A DNA stretch of 64,000 bases from Blastococcus sp. TF02A-26 (GTDB lineage: Bacteria > Actinomycetota > Actinomycetes > Mycobacteriales > Geodermatophilaceae). Where the stretch lies: contig NZ_QOHG01000022.1 of assembly GCF_003319125.1 (NCBI RefSeq), positions 1 to 64,000 of the forward strand, in the 5' to 3' direction. Both the position numbers and the translations under genes were made by a program. Position 1 is the stretch's first letter; every line of letters begins with the position of its first letter. This document shows, in pieces, positions 49,287 to 57,162 of this stretch. The notes beneath the pieces were generated by a model, which made no database searches, was not told the DNA's origin, and saw only the letters and a list, made by a program, of their open reading frames with translations.

Positions 49287-49898
49287 ATGACCGCGGTGGA
49301 CGGGGACCAGGCCCGGGCGTGGGTGGCACGGACCTACGAGGGCCTGGCCGACGTGCTGGAGTCCGGGCCCGCGGAGGCGTGGGACGCGCCCTCGCTCTGC
49401 GCGGGCTGGCAGCTGCGGCACGTCGTGGCGCACGTGTCGATGCCGGTGCGGCTCCCCCCCGAGCGGTTCGGCCTCGAGATGGCGGCAGCGGGCGGTGACT
49501 TCGGCGTCCTGTCGGACACCGTGGCCGACCGGGACGCCGTCCTCCCGGTCGCCGAGCACCTGGCCGCCTTGCGCTCACCGGTGCTGCACGCCTGGCAGCC
49601 GCCCGGCGGTGGTGCGGCGGGCGCCGTGAACCACGCCGTCATCCACTCGCTGGACGTCACCCTCGCCCTCGGCCGGCCGCCGGTCGCTCCGCCCGAGGCC
49701 GTGTCCGAGATCCTGCGGCAGCTGGACGCCGTCGACGGCTCCTGGTTCGGGGTGGACCCGACCGGGGTGCGGCTGGAGGCGACGGACACGACGTGGAGCC
49801 GGGGGGACGGCGAGGTCGTGCGGGGCGACAGCGGCGAGCTGGTCGCCCTGCTCGCCGGTCGGCGGCTCCCGGACGGGCGGGAGCTGGCGAAGCGCTGA
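49287..49898 (+). CDS. Maleylpyruvate isomerase family mycothiol-dependent enzyme
   Basis: The 203-residue DinB-fold protein is of the TIGR03083 family. The first segment WDAPSLCAGWQLRHVVAHVSMPVRL has the conserved WxxPSxCxGWxVRDVVAH pattern with a metal-ligand His. Later AVNHAVIHSLDVTLALGRP brings two more His. The fold typically binds a metal and mycothiol. The natural substrate is unknown. ATG at 49287 has GGAGGAG 6 nt upstream. It is the third protein of this fold or a related one in the window. Confidence 0.87.
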   Translation: MTAVDGDQARAWVARTYEGLADVLESGPAEAWDAPSLCAGWQLRHVVAHVSMPVRLPPERFGLEMAAAGGDFGVLSDTVADRDAVLPVAEHLAALRSPVLHAWQPPGGGAAGAVNHAVIHSLDVTLALGRPPVAPPEAVSEILRQLDAVDGSWFGVDPTGVRLEATDTTWSRGDGEVVRGDSGELVALLAGRRLPDGRELAKR

Positions 49899-49989
49899 CC
49901 GGGTTGAGCCGGGCCGCCGTCCCTCGAGCCGTGCCGTGGTGCGGCCCCACCGACGCCCGACCGGCTCGACCCTCGCCGCGGCGGGTCGG

Positions 49990-50286
49990 TCAGGGCCGGG
50001 GGTTGGTGCGCGTCCAGCCGCGCTGGTCGCGGCGGGCGCCCATCCCGGCCGCGCAGCGACGGCACACGGCCTGGACCTCCTCGGCGTGCCGGCCGGACTC
50101 CGGCTGCACGTCGGCCCAGCCGACGTGCGGGAACCGGGTCAGCCCCGACCGCGAGAGCGAGAGCCCGCAGACGGTCTCGTTGCGGCCGCGCTCCCAGGCG
50201 TGCACCTCACCGGCCGGGTAGCGGATGCCGTCGTCGGGGTCCCGCCACTGATCGGCGGAAGCGACCGCCGCGTTGCGCACTGCCAT
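49990..50286 (-). CDS. Hypothetical small protein with two Cys pairs (98 aa)
   Basis: This small protein begins MAVRNAAVASADQWRDPD and contains a single Cys in NETVCGLSLS, His residues in PHVGWADV and GRHAEE, and a terminal CRRCAAG motif. One Cys near the centre plus CxxC with His nearby suggests a treble-clef-like zinc site. Similar short proteins are common in actinobacteria, with no known role. The start is ATG at 50286, with TAGGAC 6 nt upstream. The 91-bp stretch to the previous gene holds nothing obvious. Confidence 0.6.
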   Translation of the reverse strand: MAVRNAAVASADQWRDPDDGIRYPAGEVHAWERGRNETVCGLSLSRSGLTRFPHVGWADVQPESGRHAEEVQAVCRRCAAGMGARRDQRGWTRTNPRP

Positions 50287-50316
50287 GGCGCCGTCCTACC
50301 CAGGGACGGGGTGTCG

Positions 50317-50415
50317 CTAGGCAGACGCGAACGCGACGACCAGCGCGAGTGCGTCGAAGGTGGCGTGCGCCATCATCGCCGGCGCCAGGCGTCCGGTGGT
50401 GACCCGCACGAACGG
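50317..50415 (-). pseudogene. Remnant of a CPBP-family intramembrane protease gene
   Basis: On the minus strand a short frame reads FVRVTTGRLAPAMMAHATFD followed by ALALVVAFASA and a TAG at 50317-50319. This is the usual C-terminal helix of CPBP (CAAX-protease/Abi) proteins, including the late His of TGRLxPAxxAHAxxDA. Upstream, the similarity ends at about 50415 in a purine-rich stretch, so only the last 31 residues or so survive. It appears to be the stump of a deleted gene. Confidence 0.55.
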
Positions 50416-50482
50416 AAGTCACCTGAGGGGGAGGGGAAGGGGACGGCGTCCCGCTCTTCCCACCTCAACGTATAGCGCAGGC

Positions 50483-50503
50483 GGGGGCTTGCGGCAAGAC
50501 CCC
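50483..50503 (+). promoter_or_regulatory. Rifamycin-associated element (RAE)-like palindrome before helR
   Basis: The core CTTGC-G-GCAAG (50488-50498) is flanked by GGGG (50483-50486) and CCCC (50500-50503). This closely fits the inverted repeat known as the rifamycin-associated element, found before rifamycin-resistance genes in actinobacteria. It covers a possible -35 (TTGCGG, 50489-50494). A -10-like CACACT follows at 50514-50519, 8 nt before the helR start. A TATAGC lies just upstream at 50471. It predicts induction of helR by rifamycins. Confidence 0.85.
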
Positions 50504-50527
50504 GGTCCGGGCTCACACTCGCCCATC

Positions 50528-52723
50528 GTGCAGCCTCTGACCAGCGCTTTCGCCCTCCCCGACGAGCTCTCCCGCAAGGCCGACCCGGCGCTGATCGCCG
50601 CCGACGACCAGCACTTCGCCGCGATCGCCGACAGCCTCCAGCGGTCGATCGCCGACCTCTCCGAGCGGCTGGCCGCCGAGCGGCGCGCACCCGGCGGGAC
50701 CGGGCAGGAGGCGCTGGACCGGGACCTGGAGGTCCATCGGCTCAGCGCCCGGCTGCGGGCCCTGCGCCGCTTCGGGCTGGACCTGTGCCTGGGCCGGATG
50801 GTCCGAGCGGACGGCGAGGCGGTGTACGTCGGCCGCCTCGGGCTCACCGACGACTCCGGGCGCCGGCTGCTGCTGGACTGGCGCTCACCGGCCGCGGCCC
50901 CGTTCTTCGGTGCCACCCACGCCGACCCGGCCGGGCTGGTCAGCCGCCGCCGGTACCGGTGGACCCGCGGCCGGATCACCGACTACTGGGACGAGGTCTT
51001 CACCGCCGACGGGCTGGAGGGCCACGCGGCGCTGGACGAACAGTCGGCGTTCATCGCGAGCCTCGGCACCAACCGCTCGGCGCGGATGCGCGACGTCCTC
51101 GGCACCATCCAGGCCGACCAGGACGCGATCATCCGGGCGGGGTCGCGCGGCGCGCTCGTCGTCGACGGCGGGCCCGGGACCGGCAAGACCGTCGTCGCCC
51201 TGCACCGGACGGCCTACCTGCTGTACTCCGACCCGCGGCTGGGTGCCGGCCGCGGCCGGGTGCTGTTCGTCGGCCCGCACGAGCCCTACCTGGCGTACGT
51301 GTCCGACGTCCTGCCCAGCCTGGGGGAGGACGGCGTGCAGACGTGCACGCTCCGCGACCTCGTCCCGCAGGGACGGACGGTGGGCGAGGAGACCGATCCC
51401 GCGGTCGCGAGCCTCAAGGCGGACCTGCGCATGGTGGCGGCAGTGGAGCCGGCGGTCCGGCTCTACGAGACGCCGCCGACCGGCCGCACCGAGGTGGTCA
51501 CGCCGTGGGGGACCGTCGTGCTGGACGGCGGCGACTGGGCCGAGGCGTTCGACGCCCGCGATCCCGGCGCGCAGCACAACGAGGCCCGTGACCAGGTGTG
51601 GGAGGCGCTGCTGACCATCCTGCTGGACCAGCTCCGGGACGTGGAGGAGTCGGCCGAGGCCGAGGAGGAGTTCGACGCCTACGGGCTTGCCACGGCGGAC
51701 CCCGACGAGGCGTACCGGCGTGCGCTGGCCGGGAACCGCGAGCTCGTCCGCGCCTTCGACCGGGCGTGGCCGTTGCTGGAGCCGGCCGACCTCGTCGCCG
51801 ACCTCTGGTCGGTGCCGGCCTACCTGCGCCGGTGCGCACCGTGGCTGACCCGCGACGAGGTCGACCTGCTTCAGCGTTCGGACCCGGCTGCCTGGACGCT
51901 GTCGGACCTGCCGCTCCTGGACGCCGCCCGGCAGCGGATCGGGGATCCGGAGGTGGCCCGGCGCCGGCGACGGCAGGCGGCCGTGACCGCCGCGGAGCGT
52001 GCCCGGATGGCCGACGTCGTGGCGGACCTGATCACCACCGACGACTCCGACATGAAGGTGATGTCGATGCTGCGTGGCCAGGACCTGCGCGGAGCCCTGG
52101 TCGACGGTGACGCGCTGCCGGCGGCCGAGCCGGACCTCCTCGCCGGCCCGTTCGCGCACGTCGTGGTGGACGAGGCGCAGGAGCTGACCGACGCCGAGTG
52201 GTCGATGCTGCTGCGGCGCTGCCCCTCGGGGAGCTTCACGGTGGTGGGGGACCGGGCGCAGGCGCGGCACGGCTTCCCCGAGTCGTGGGCCTCGCGGCTG
52301 ATGCGGGTCGGCCTGGGCGAGGTGCGGCTGGCGTCCCTGACGGTGAACTACCGGACGCCGGCGGAGGTCATGGCGGAGGCGGAGCCGGTGATCCGGGCGG
52401 TGCTGCCGGACGCCAACGTGCCGACGTCGATCCGGAGCAGCGGGCTCCCGGTGCGGTTCGGGGCGGTGTCGGAGCTGGAGTCGGTGGTCTCCGACTGGCT
52501 GGCCGAGCACGAGGAGGGCGTCGCCTGCGTGATCGGTGCTCCGTCGTTCCCCGGCTCTGCCCGGGTCCGGTCGCTGACGCCGGTGCTCGCGAAGGGGCTG
52601 GAGTTCGATCTCGTCGTCCTCGTGGACCCGGAGGAGTTCGGCACCGGCGTCGAGGGGGCGGTCGACCGCTACGTGGCGATGACGCGGGCGACGTCCCAGC
52701 TCGTCGTCCTCAGGAGTCCGTGA
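50528..52723 (+). CDS. helR: RNA polymerase recycling motor ATPase HelR
   Basis: HelR is a HelD-like superfamily 1 helicase relative that pulls stalled or rifamycin-bound RNA polymerase off DNA and so protects it. The 731-residue protein has an N-terminal coiled coil (DDQHFAAIADSLQRSIADLSERLAAER), a Walker A in VDGGPGTGKTVVALHRTAYLL, and a helical middle domain. Walker B is VVVDEAQELTDAEWSML, and the C-terminal ATPase half has KGLEFDLVVLVD and YVAMTRATSQLVVL. GTG at 50528 has no ribosome site and sits 8 nt after a -10-like box, so it is probably leaderless. An RAE-like operator precedes it. Its 3' end overlaps a convergent MarR gene by 14 bp. Confidence 0.93.
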   Translation: MQPLTSAFALPDELSRKADPALIAADDQHFAAIADSLQRSIADLSERLAAERRAPGGTGQEALDRDLEVHRLSARLRALRRFGLDLCLGRMVRADGEAVYVGRLGLTDDSGRRLLLDWRSPAAAPFFGATHADPAGLVSRRRYRWTRGRITDYWDEVFTADGLEGHAALDEQSAFIASLGTNRSARMRDVLGTIQADQDAIIRAGSRGALVVDGGPGTGKTVVALHRTAYLLYSDPRLGAGRGRVLFVGPHEPYLAYVSDVLPSLGEDGVQTCTLRDLVPQGRTVGEETDPAVASLKADLRMVAAVEPAVRLYETPPTGRTEVVTPWGTVVLDGGDWAEAFDARDPGAQHNEARDQVWEALLTILLDQLRDVEESAEAEEEFDAYGLATADPDEAYRRALAGNRELVRAFDRAWPLLEPADLVADLWSVPAYLRRCAPWLTRDEVDLLQRSDPAAWTLSDLPLLDAARQRIGDPEVARRRRRQAAVTAAERARMADVVADLITTDDSDMKVMSMLRGQDLRGALVDGDALPAAEPDLLAGPFAHVVVDEAQELTDAEWSMLLRRCPSGSFTVVGDRAQARHGFPESWASRLMRVGLGEVRLASLTVNYRTPAEVMAEAEPVIRAVLPDANVPTSIRSSGLPVRFGAVSELESVVSDWLAEHEEGVACVIGAPSFPGSARVRSLTPVLAKGLEFDLVVLVDPEEFGTGVEGAVDRYVAMTRATSQLVVLRSP

Positions 52724-53171
52724 CGTCTGCCTCGCGCAGCGACCGCACCATGCTCCGCAGGAGTCGGAGGGCCTGGGCCTGTTCCGTCGAGGTCAGGTTG
52801 GACAGCATCCTGACCTCGACGGACCGGACCGCCGCGCTGGCCCTCTCCAGGCTCCGTCGGCCGCGAGGCGTGAGCTGCGCAGGGAGGGTCTTCCCGACGG
52901 CTGCCTCCGCGGGCCGAGTCACGTAGCCGTCCCGTTCCAGCGTCTGGAGCAGCACGTTCATCGACTGCCGCGTCACGAACGCGCCACGGGCGAGTTCGGA
53001 GTTGGACAGGCCCGGTCGTTGCGCCAGGAGCTCGAGGCACGAGTAGTGCGTGATGGTCATCCCGAGCGGGCGCAGCACCTCCTCCATGGCTGCGCGCAGG
53101 GCGCTGGAGGCCTCCTTCAGCACGTAACCGAGGGAGGTCTGCAGGTCGATGCCGACACCGCCTTGACTCAT
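52710..53171 (-). CDS. MarR family transcriptional regulator
   Basis: The 153-residue regulator has the MarR fold: SLGYVLKEASSALRAAMEEVLRPLGMTITHYSCLELLAQRPGLSNSELARGAFVTRQSMNVLLQTLERDGYV includes the recognition helix, and KTLPAQLTPRGRRSLERA is the wing and start of the dimer helix. It is divergent from a VOC gene, with two identical TGTCAG-N4-CTGACA sites in the 60-bp gap; the first touches its own ATG. Autorepression and control of the VOC gene are likely. Confidence 0.93.
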   Translation of the reverse strand: MSQGGVGIDLQTSLGYVLKEASSALRAAMEEVLRPLGMTITHYSCLELLAQRPGLSNSELARGAFVTRQSMNVLLQTLERDGYVTRPAEAAVGKTLPAQLTPRGRRSLERASAAVRSVEVRMLSNLTSTEQAQALRLLRSMVRSLREADVTDS

Positions 53172-53186
53172 GTCAGGATTCTGACA
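53171..53186. promoter_or_regulatory. MarR operator 1
   Basis: TGTCAG-GATT-CTGACA is a perfect 6-bp inverted repeat with a 4-bp spacer. It begins on the A/T of the MarR start codon, where bound repressor would block both transcription and early elongation of its own gene. Confidence 0.75.
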
Positions 53187-53197
53187 TAGCGTCGCTG

Positions 53198-53213
53198 TGT
53201 CAGCTACCTGACA
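53198..53213. promoter_or_regulatory. MarR operator 2
   Basis: TGTCAG-CTAC-CTGACA repeats the same half-sites as operator 1, 27 bp apart centre to centre and 19 bp before the VOC start codon. Two dimers could bind and shut both divergent promoters. Confidence 0.75.
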
Positions 53214-53231
53214 CACCGAACGGAGAACCCC

Positions 53232-53603
53232 ATGCCCGCCACCGGCCCCGACTTCATCTCCCTCCAGGCCCGTGATCTCGCCGCTTCCCAGGCGTTCTAC
53301 GAGCGGTACCTCGGACTCGTGCGCTCGCCGGCCGGACCCCCGCACGCCGTCGTCTTCCGGACTGAGCCGATCGCGTTCGCCCTCCGCGACGTCGTGCCGG
53401 GCACCGATCTCGCCTCGGTAGCCCAGCCGGGCATCGGTGCCGCGATCTGGCTCCACGCCACGGACGTCCAGGGCATCCACGATGCTCTCGTCGCCGACGG
53501 TCACACCGTCGTCTCCGCGCCGTTCGACGGGCCGTTCGGTCGGACGTTCACCTTCGCCGACCCCGACGGCTACCAGGTCACCCTCCACGACCGCGCCGGA
53601 TGA
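53232..53603 (+). CDS. VOC family protein (glyoxalase/bleomycin-resistance fold)
   Basis: The 123-residue protein is one vicinal-oxygen-chelate module pair: DFISLQARDLAASQAFYERYLGLVRS at the first beta-alpha-beta unit, AAIWLHATDVQGIHDALVADGHTVV and FADPDGYQVTLHDRAG at the second. The usual metal-binding His near the N-terminus is Ser or Gln here, so it may bind a ligand without catalysis, or chelate with fewer residues. It is the probable target of the divergent MarR regulator, which suggests a role against an electrophile or antibiotic. Confidence 0.9.
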   Translation: MPATGPDFISLQARDLAASQAFYERYLGLVRSPAGPPHAVVFRTEPIAFALRDVVPGTDLASVAQPGIGAAIWLHATDVQGIHDALVADGHTVVSAPFDGPFGRTFTFADPDGYQVTLHDRAG

Positions 53604-53624
53604 GCGGACGGCTCGGCTCGCGGA

Positions 53625-53651
53625 TGTCGAGAACGGGAGACCGGCTCCGTC
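53625..53651 (+). promoter_or_regulatory. Candidate ECF42 sigma promoter of module 1
   Basis: TGTCGA (53625-53630), a 17-nt spacer, and CGTC (53648-53651) precede the YciI start by 46 nt. As I recall, ECF42 promoters in Streptomyces have TGTCGA at -35 and CG(A/T)C at -10. The same layout with the same spacing occurs at module 2 (61135-61161). Confidence 0.6.
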
Positions 53652-53697
53652 CCAGGGTTGTAGCGCCACGATGGGCGCCGGACCGGAGGAGAGAGAC

Positions 53698-54105
53698 ATG
53701 GCCAAGTACCTGCTGCTCAAGCACTACCGCGGCGCACCGGCTGCGGTGAACGACGTGCGGATGGACCAGTGGACGCCGGAGGAGGTCACCGCCCACATCC
53801 AGTACATGAACGACTTCGCGGCCAAGCTGGAGGAGAGCGGCGAGTACGTCGACGGCCAGGCGCTGGCACCCGACGGCATGTGGGTCCGCTTCGACGGCGA
53901 GGGCCGCCCGCCGGTCACCGACGGTCCGTTCGCCGAGACCAAGGACCTGATCGCCGGCTACATGATCATCGACGTGGACGGTCCCGAGCGGGCGATCGAG
54001 CTGGCCGGGGAGCTGTCCGCTGCGCCGGGCGCGGGCGGGAAGCCGCTCCACGAGTGGCTGGAGGTCCGGCCGCTCTACGGCGAGCCGCCGCTGATCTCGG
54101 AGTGA
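53698..54105 (+). CDS. YciI/DGPF family protein of ECF42 module 1
   Basis: The 135-residue dimeric ferredoxin-like protein has the DGPF motif that names the group: KYLLLKHYRGAPAAVNDVRMDQW, EEVTAHIQYMNDFAAKLEESGEYVDGQALAPD and PPVTDGPFAETKDLIAGYMIIDVD. DGPF proteins are nearly always next to ECF42 sigma factors and are thought to be their targets or partners. Their chemistry is unknown. ATG at 53698 has GGAGGAGAG. It overlaps the sigma gene by 4 bp. Confidence 0.93.
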   Translation: MAKYLLLKHYRGAPAAVNDVRMDQWTPEEVTAHIQYMNDFAAKLEESGEYVDGQALAPDGMWVRFDGEGRPPVTDGPFAETKDLIAGYMIIDVDGPERAIELAGELSAAPGAGGKPLHEWLEVRPLYGEPPLISE

Positions 54106-55259
54106 GCGACTCGCTGGACGAGGCCCTCCTGCGGGGCCTCGTCCCGGGGGTGCTCGGCGTCCTCGTCCGCCGCGGAGCCGACTTCGCCGCGGCCGAGGAC
54201 GCCGTCCAGGAGGCGCTGGTCGAGGCGGTCCGGAGCTGGCCGGCCGATCCGCCGCTGGACCCGCGCGGCTGGCTGGTCACCGTGGCCTGGCGCCGGTTCC
54301 TCGACGCCACCCGGTCCGACGCCGCCCGCCGGCGGCGGGAGGACGTCGTCGACGTCGAGCCGGAGCCCGGACCGGTGCCCGACGTCGACGACTCGCTGCA
54401 CCTGTACTTCCTCTGCGCGCACCCGTCGCTGTCGCCGTCCTCGGCGGTGGCGCTGACGTTGCGCGCCGTCGGCGGGCTGACCACCCGGCAGATCGCCGCG
54501 GCCTACCTCGTCCCCGAGGCGACGATGGCGCAGCGGATCAGCCGGGCGAAGCGGACGGTCGCCGGCGTGCGGCTGGACCAGCCGGGTGACGTCGGCACCG
54601 TGCTGCGGGTGCTCTACCTGGTGTTCAACGAGGGCTACTCGGGGGACGTCGACCTGGTCGCCGAGGCGATCCGGCTGACCCGGCAGCTCGCGGCGGTGAT
54701 GGACCACCCGGAGGTGGCCGGGCTGCTCGCGCTGATGCTGCTGCACTCGGCCCGGCGCCCGGCGAGGACCGCACCGGACGGGAGCCTGGTGCCCCTGGCG
54801 TCGCAGGACCGGACCCGCTGGGACACCGCGGCGATCGCCGAGGGCGTGCAGATCCTGCAGACGGCGCTCTCCCGCGACCGGCTGGGGGAGTACCAGGCCC
54901 AAGCGGCGATCGCCGCCCTGCACGCGGACGCCCGCACCGCCGAGGAGACCGACTGGGTGCAGATCGTCGAGTGGTACGACGAGCTCGTGCGGCTGACCGG
55001 CAGCCCCGTCGTCCGGCTCAACCGGGCGGTGGCGGTGGGGGAGGCCGACGGACCGCACGCCGGTCTCGCCGCGCTGGCCGAGCTTGACCCGTCGCTGCCG
55101 CGGTACGCCGCGGTCTCGGCGCACCTGCACGAGCGCGCCGGGCAGCTGTCGACGGCGGCGCGGTTCTACGCGGAGGCGGCGGTCAAGGCCACGGACCTGG
55201 CCGAGCGCGACCACCTGACCCGGCAGGCAGCCCGACTCAACACGTCGTCGGGCGGTTAG
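54102..55259 (+). CDS. ECF42-type sigma factor with TPR-like C-terminal extension (module 1)
   Basis: At 385 residues it is twice as long as a simple ECF. Region 2 is around GADFAAAEDAVQEALVEAVRSWPADPPLDPRGWLVTVAWRRFLD. Region 4 is around LRAVGGLTTRQIAAAYLVPEATMAQRISRAKRTV. Then the DUF6596/TPR-like tail follows, with VLYLVFNEGYSG, LLALMLLHSARRPAR, YQAQAAIAALHADA and LTGSPVVRLNRAVAVGEADGP. No anti-sigma factor is encoded; the tail is thought to control activity. It is co-translated with its YciI/DGPF partner. Its stop overlaps the convergent hemerythrin gene by 4 bp. Confidence 0.95.
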   Translation: MSDSLDEALLRGLVPGVLGVLVRRGADFAAAEDAVQEALVEAVRSWPADPPLDPRGWLVTVAWRRFLDATRSDAARRRREDVVDVEPEPGPVPDVDDSLHLYFLCAHPSLSPSSAVALTLRAVGGLTTRQIAAAYLVPEATMAQRISRAKRTVAGVRLDQPGDVGTVLRVLYLVFNEGYSGDVDLVAEAIRLTRQLAAVMDHPEVAGLLALMLLHSARRPARTAPDGSLVPLASQDRTRWDTAAIAEGVQILQTALSRDRLGEYQAQAAIAALHADARTAEETDWVQIVEWYDELVRLTGSPVVRLNRAVAVGEADGPHAGLAALAELDPSLPRYAAVSAHLHERAGQLSTAARFYAEAAVKATDLAERDHLTRQAARLNTSSGG

Positions 55260-55774
55260 ACGGTCGGGTCGCCCTCCGGCACCTCGGTCGCCACGACCTC
55301 GGCCACGTCGGCGTCCTCGCCGGACAGCCCCTCGGCCTCCTCGTGCTCGTCGTGGAAGGCCAGCCAGCGCATCCCGAGGGCCTCGCGCTTCTCGTCGTCG
55401 ACGGCGTCCTTGAACGGCGGGAAGAAGTCCGTCTCCTCCTCGGCCATGTGGTCGGCGTTGACCTGCCGCGCGTTCCGCACCGCCTCCCACCAGCCGTCGC
55501 TGCCGAGCTCGTGATCGTCGACGGCCGCGGCCGCGTGCCGGATCGCGTTGTGGTCGTGCACGCCCTCGGCCGTCTCCTCCTCGCCATCGGCCTCCTGGGC
55601 GAGGAGCGGGTAGAACAGCTCCTCCTCGGCGACGGCGTGCACCTCGAGCCGCGCGGCCAGGGCCGTCCACGCGTCGGCCAGCTCCTGACCGGTCAGGTCC
55701 TCCAGGGCACCGAAGTCGCGCCGGAAGATCTCGTGCTCGGCCAGGACGAGGGCGGTGATCTCGAAGTCGGACAT
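55256..55774 (-). CDS. Hemerythrin HHE domain protein
   Basis: The 172-residue four-helix protein should carry a di-iron site. The His/Glu ligands sit in ALVLAEHEIFRRDF, LEVHAVAEEELFYPLLA, VHDHNAIRHAAAAVDDHE and VNADHMAEEETDFFPPFKD. This is the HHE set used for O2 or redox sensing or iron storage. The C-terminal stretch (AEGLSGEDADVAEVVATEVPEGDPTV) is acidic and disordered. ATG at 55774. It has no clear operon partner. Confidence 0.93.
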   Translation of the reverse strand: MSDFEITALVLAEHEIFRRDFGALEDLTGQELADAWTALAARLEVHAVAEEELFYPLLAQEADGEEETAEGVHDHNAIRHAAAAVDDHELGSDGWWEAVRNARQVNADHMAEEETDFFPPFKDAVDDEKREALGMRWLAFHDEHEEAEGLSGEDADVAEVVATEVPEGDPTV

Positions 55775-55803
55775 GCCCGGCCCCTACCCCGCTCCGAGGG
55801 CGG

Positions 55804-56352
55804 TCAGGCGGGCGCGACCCGATCGTCCGCGATCCACGTGACGAGGGCGCGCAGCGGAGCGGGTACCTCGGCGACCGTCAGCTCGGCGGCCAGCGCGCCG
55901 GCCAGCAACTCCTTGCGGCCGGACGTCGTGCCGGCGAACCGGTGCAGCTGCTCGGGCAGCGGACGGCCGCGCCAGGCGGGCTGGTTCTGCAGGACGGCGA
56001 GCCGGTGGGTGAGGCCGAGCCGGTCGAGCACGTCCACGACCCGTTCCGGGCCCAGCGCGCGGATGAGCTCGTCCTCCAGGTCGGTGTCGCAGACGGTGAA
56101 CCCGTGCGCGGGCAGATCCACCGCTCCGCGCACGCCCAGCGCGCGGACGACGACCGCGACCTCGCCGGCATCGCACATCCCGAGCACCCGGACCCCCGGC
56201 TCGGCGTCCAGCACCTCCAGGTGCCGGCGGATGCCGGTGACCCCACCCATGTCGACCAGCCGGCAGGCGTCGTCGGCCAGGCCGGAGGTCCGGGCGACCG
56301 CGCGAACGGCCGCGACGTCGCTGCGACCCTCGAGCAGGACGACCGTCGTCAT
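55804..56352 (-). CDS. TOPRIM-like nucleotidyl transferase/hydrolase domain protein
   Basis: The 182-residue stand-alone TOPRIM domain has the glutamate motif TTVVLLEGRSDVAAVRAVA and the acidic strands VRVLGMCDAGEVAVV and GFTVCDTDLEDELIRAL. These Glu and Asp positions are the metal ligands in topoisomerases, primases and OLD nucleases. Without the ATPase half of OLD, its target is open; DNA or nucleotide cleavage is possible. ATG at 56352 overlaps the NRDE gene stop by 4 bp, so the two are made together. Confidence 0.87.
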   Translation of the reverse strand: MTTVVLLEGRSDVAAVRAVARTSGLADDACRLVDMGGVTGIRRHLEVLDAEPGVRVLGMCDAGEVAVVVRALGVRGAVDLPAHGFTVCDTDLEDELIRALGPERVVDVLDRLGLTHRLAVLQNQPAWRGRPLPEQLHRFAGTTSGRKELLAGALAAELTVAEVPAPLRALVTWIADDRVAPA

Positions 56353-57032
56353 GCGTCCAGCGTCTGCCAGGGCTCGCCGGTCCACGGCTGCCGGCTGTGC
56401 TGCAGGCGCAGCTCGCCCGGCCGCGCCTCGATCAGCTCGGCGAAGACCGTGGCCCAGACACGGCCGTCCTCCTCGTGCCGGACGAGGAGCGATCCGGGGT
56501 CGTCCTGCGGTGGGTTCGCCCGGACCAGCTCCCGCCAGCCGTCGGCGAAGCCGGCCGCCGCGAAGTCGGCGAGGTAGCGGTCGGCCTTGTGGTCCTCGGG
56601 GCCGCCGCTGGTGAGCATGTGGGTGCCCAGCGGGTGCTCGGTCACGACGAGGTCGGAGCCGTCGAAGTCCCAGGTGACGGCTCGGTCCGGTGCCGCCAGG
56701 AGGAGCGCGAAGCTGGCCATGCCGCGGAGATCGACGTGGTCGAGCCAGTCGGCGCCGTGCCGAGCGGCCAGCAGCGGGAGGACGCCGCGGCTCGGGGCGC
56801 CCGGGTCGGCCTCGCGCTTGGCCGGCCGGTTGACCACCAGCGCCGTCGTCCCGGTGCCGACGTCCGTGGCGCACCAGGTGCCACCAGCGGTGCGGTCACG
56901 CCCGCCGACGACGCCCGGGAACTCCGGCCACCAGGCCCCCGGGTCGTCGAACTCGCGGGCAGTCGACTCGTCGCGGATGGCGAGGATCTGCACCGGCCGT
57001 CCCTCGGACCGGCGGACGACGACGGTGCACAC
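56349..57032 (-). CDS. NRDE/TANGO2 family protein
   Basis: The 227-residue protein starts with Cys right after the initiator (C-T-V-V-V), which is the hallmark of the NRDE family and probably its N-terminal nucleophile after Met removal. The family motif appears as LAIRDESTAREFDDPGAWWPEFPGVVGGRDRTAGGTWCATD, in place of the name-giving Asn-Arg-Asp-Glu (here I-R-D-E). The homologue TANGO2 affects heme and lipid handling, but bacterial roles are unclear. GTG at 57032, with CACGAT 6 nt upstream. It is coupled to the TOPRIM gene. Confidence 0.88.
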   Translation of the reverse strand: MCTVVVRRSEGRPVQILAIRDESTAREFDDPGAWWPEFPGVVGGRDRTAGGTWCATDVGTGTTALVVNRPAKREADPGAPSRGVLPLLAARHGADWLDHVDLRGMASFALLLAAPDRAVTWDFDGSDLVVTEHPLGTHMLTSGGPEDHKADRYLADFAAAGFADGWRELVRANPPQDDPGSLLVRHEEDGRVWATVFAELIEARPGELRLQHSRQPWTGEPWQTLDA

Positions 57033-57162
57033 GCCGCCATCGTGGCAGCCGATGGCGTTCACCCGTCCGGCGGACCTGGGGCCCCGTCGCGGCGACGTCT
57101 CTGGTCCTCGGGTCGTCTCACCCCTACCTTGCGCGTCGGGGGCGGACCAAGGAGCTGTCATC

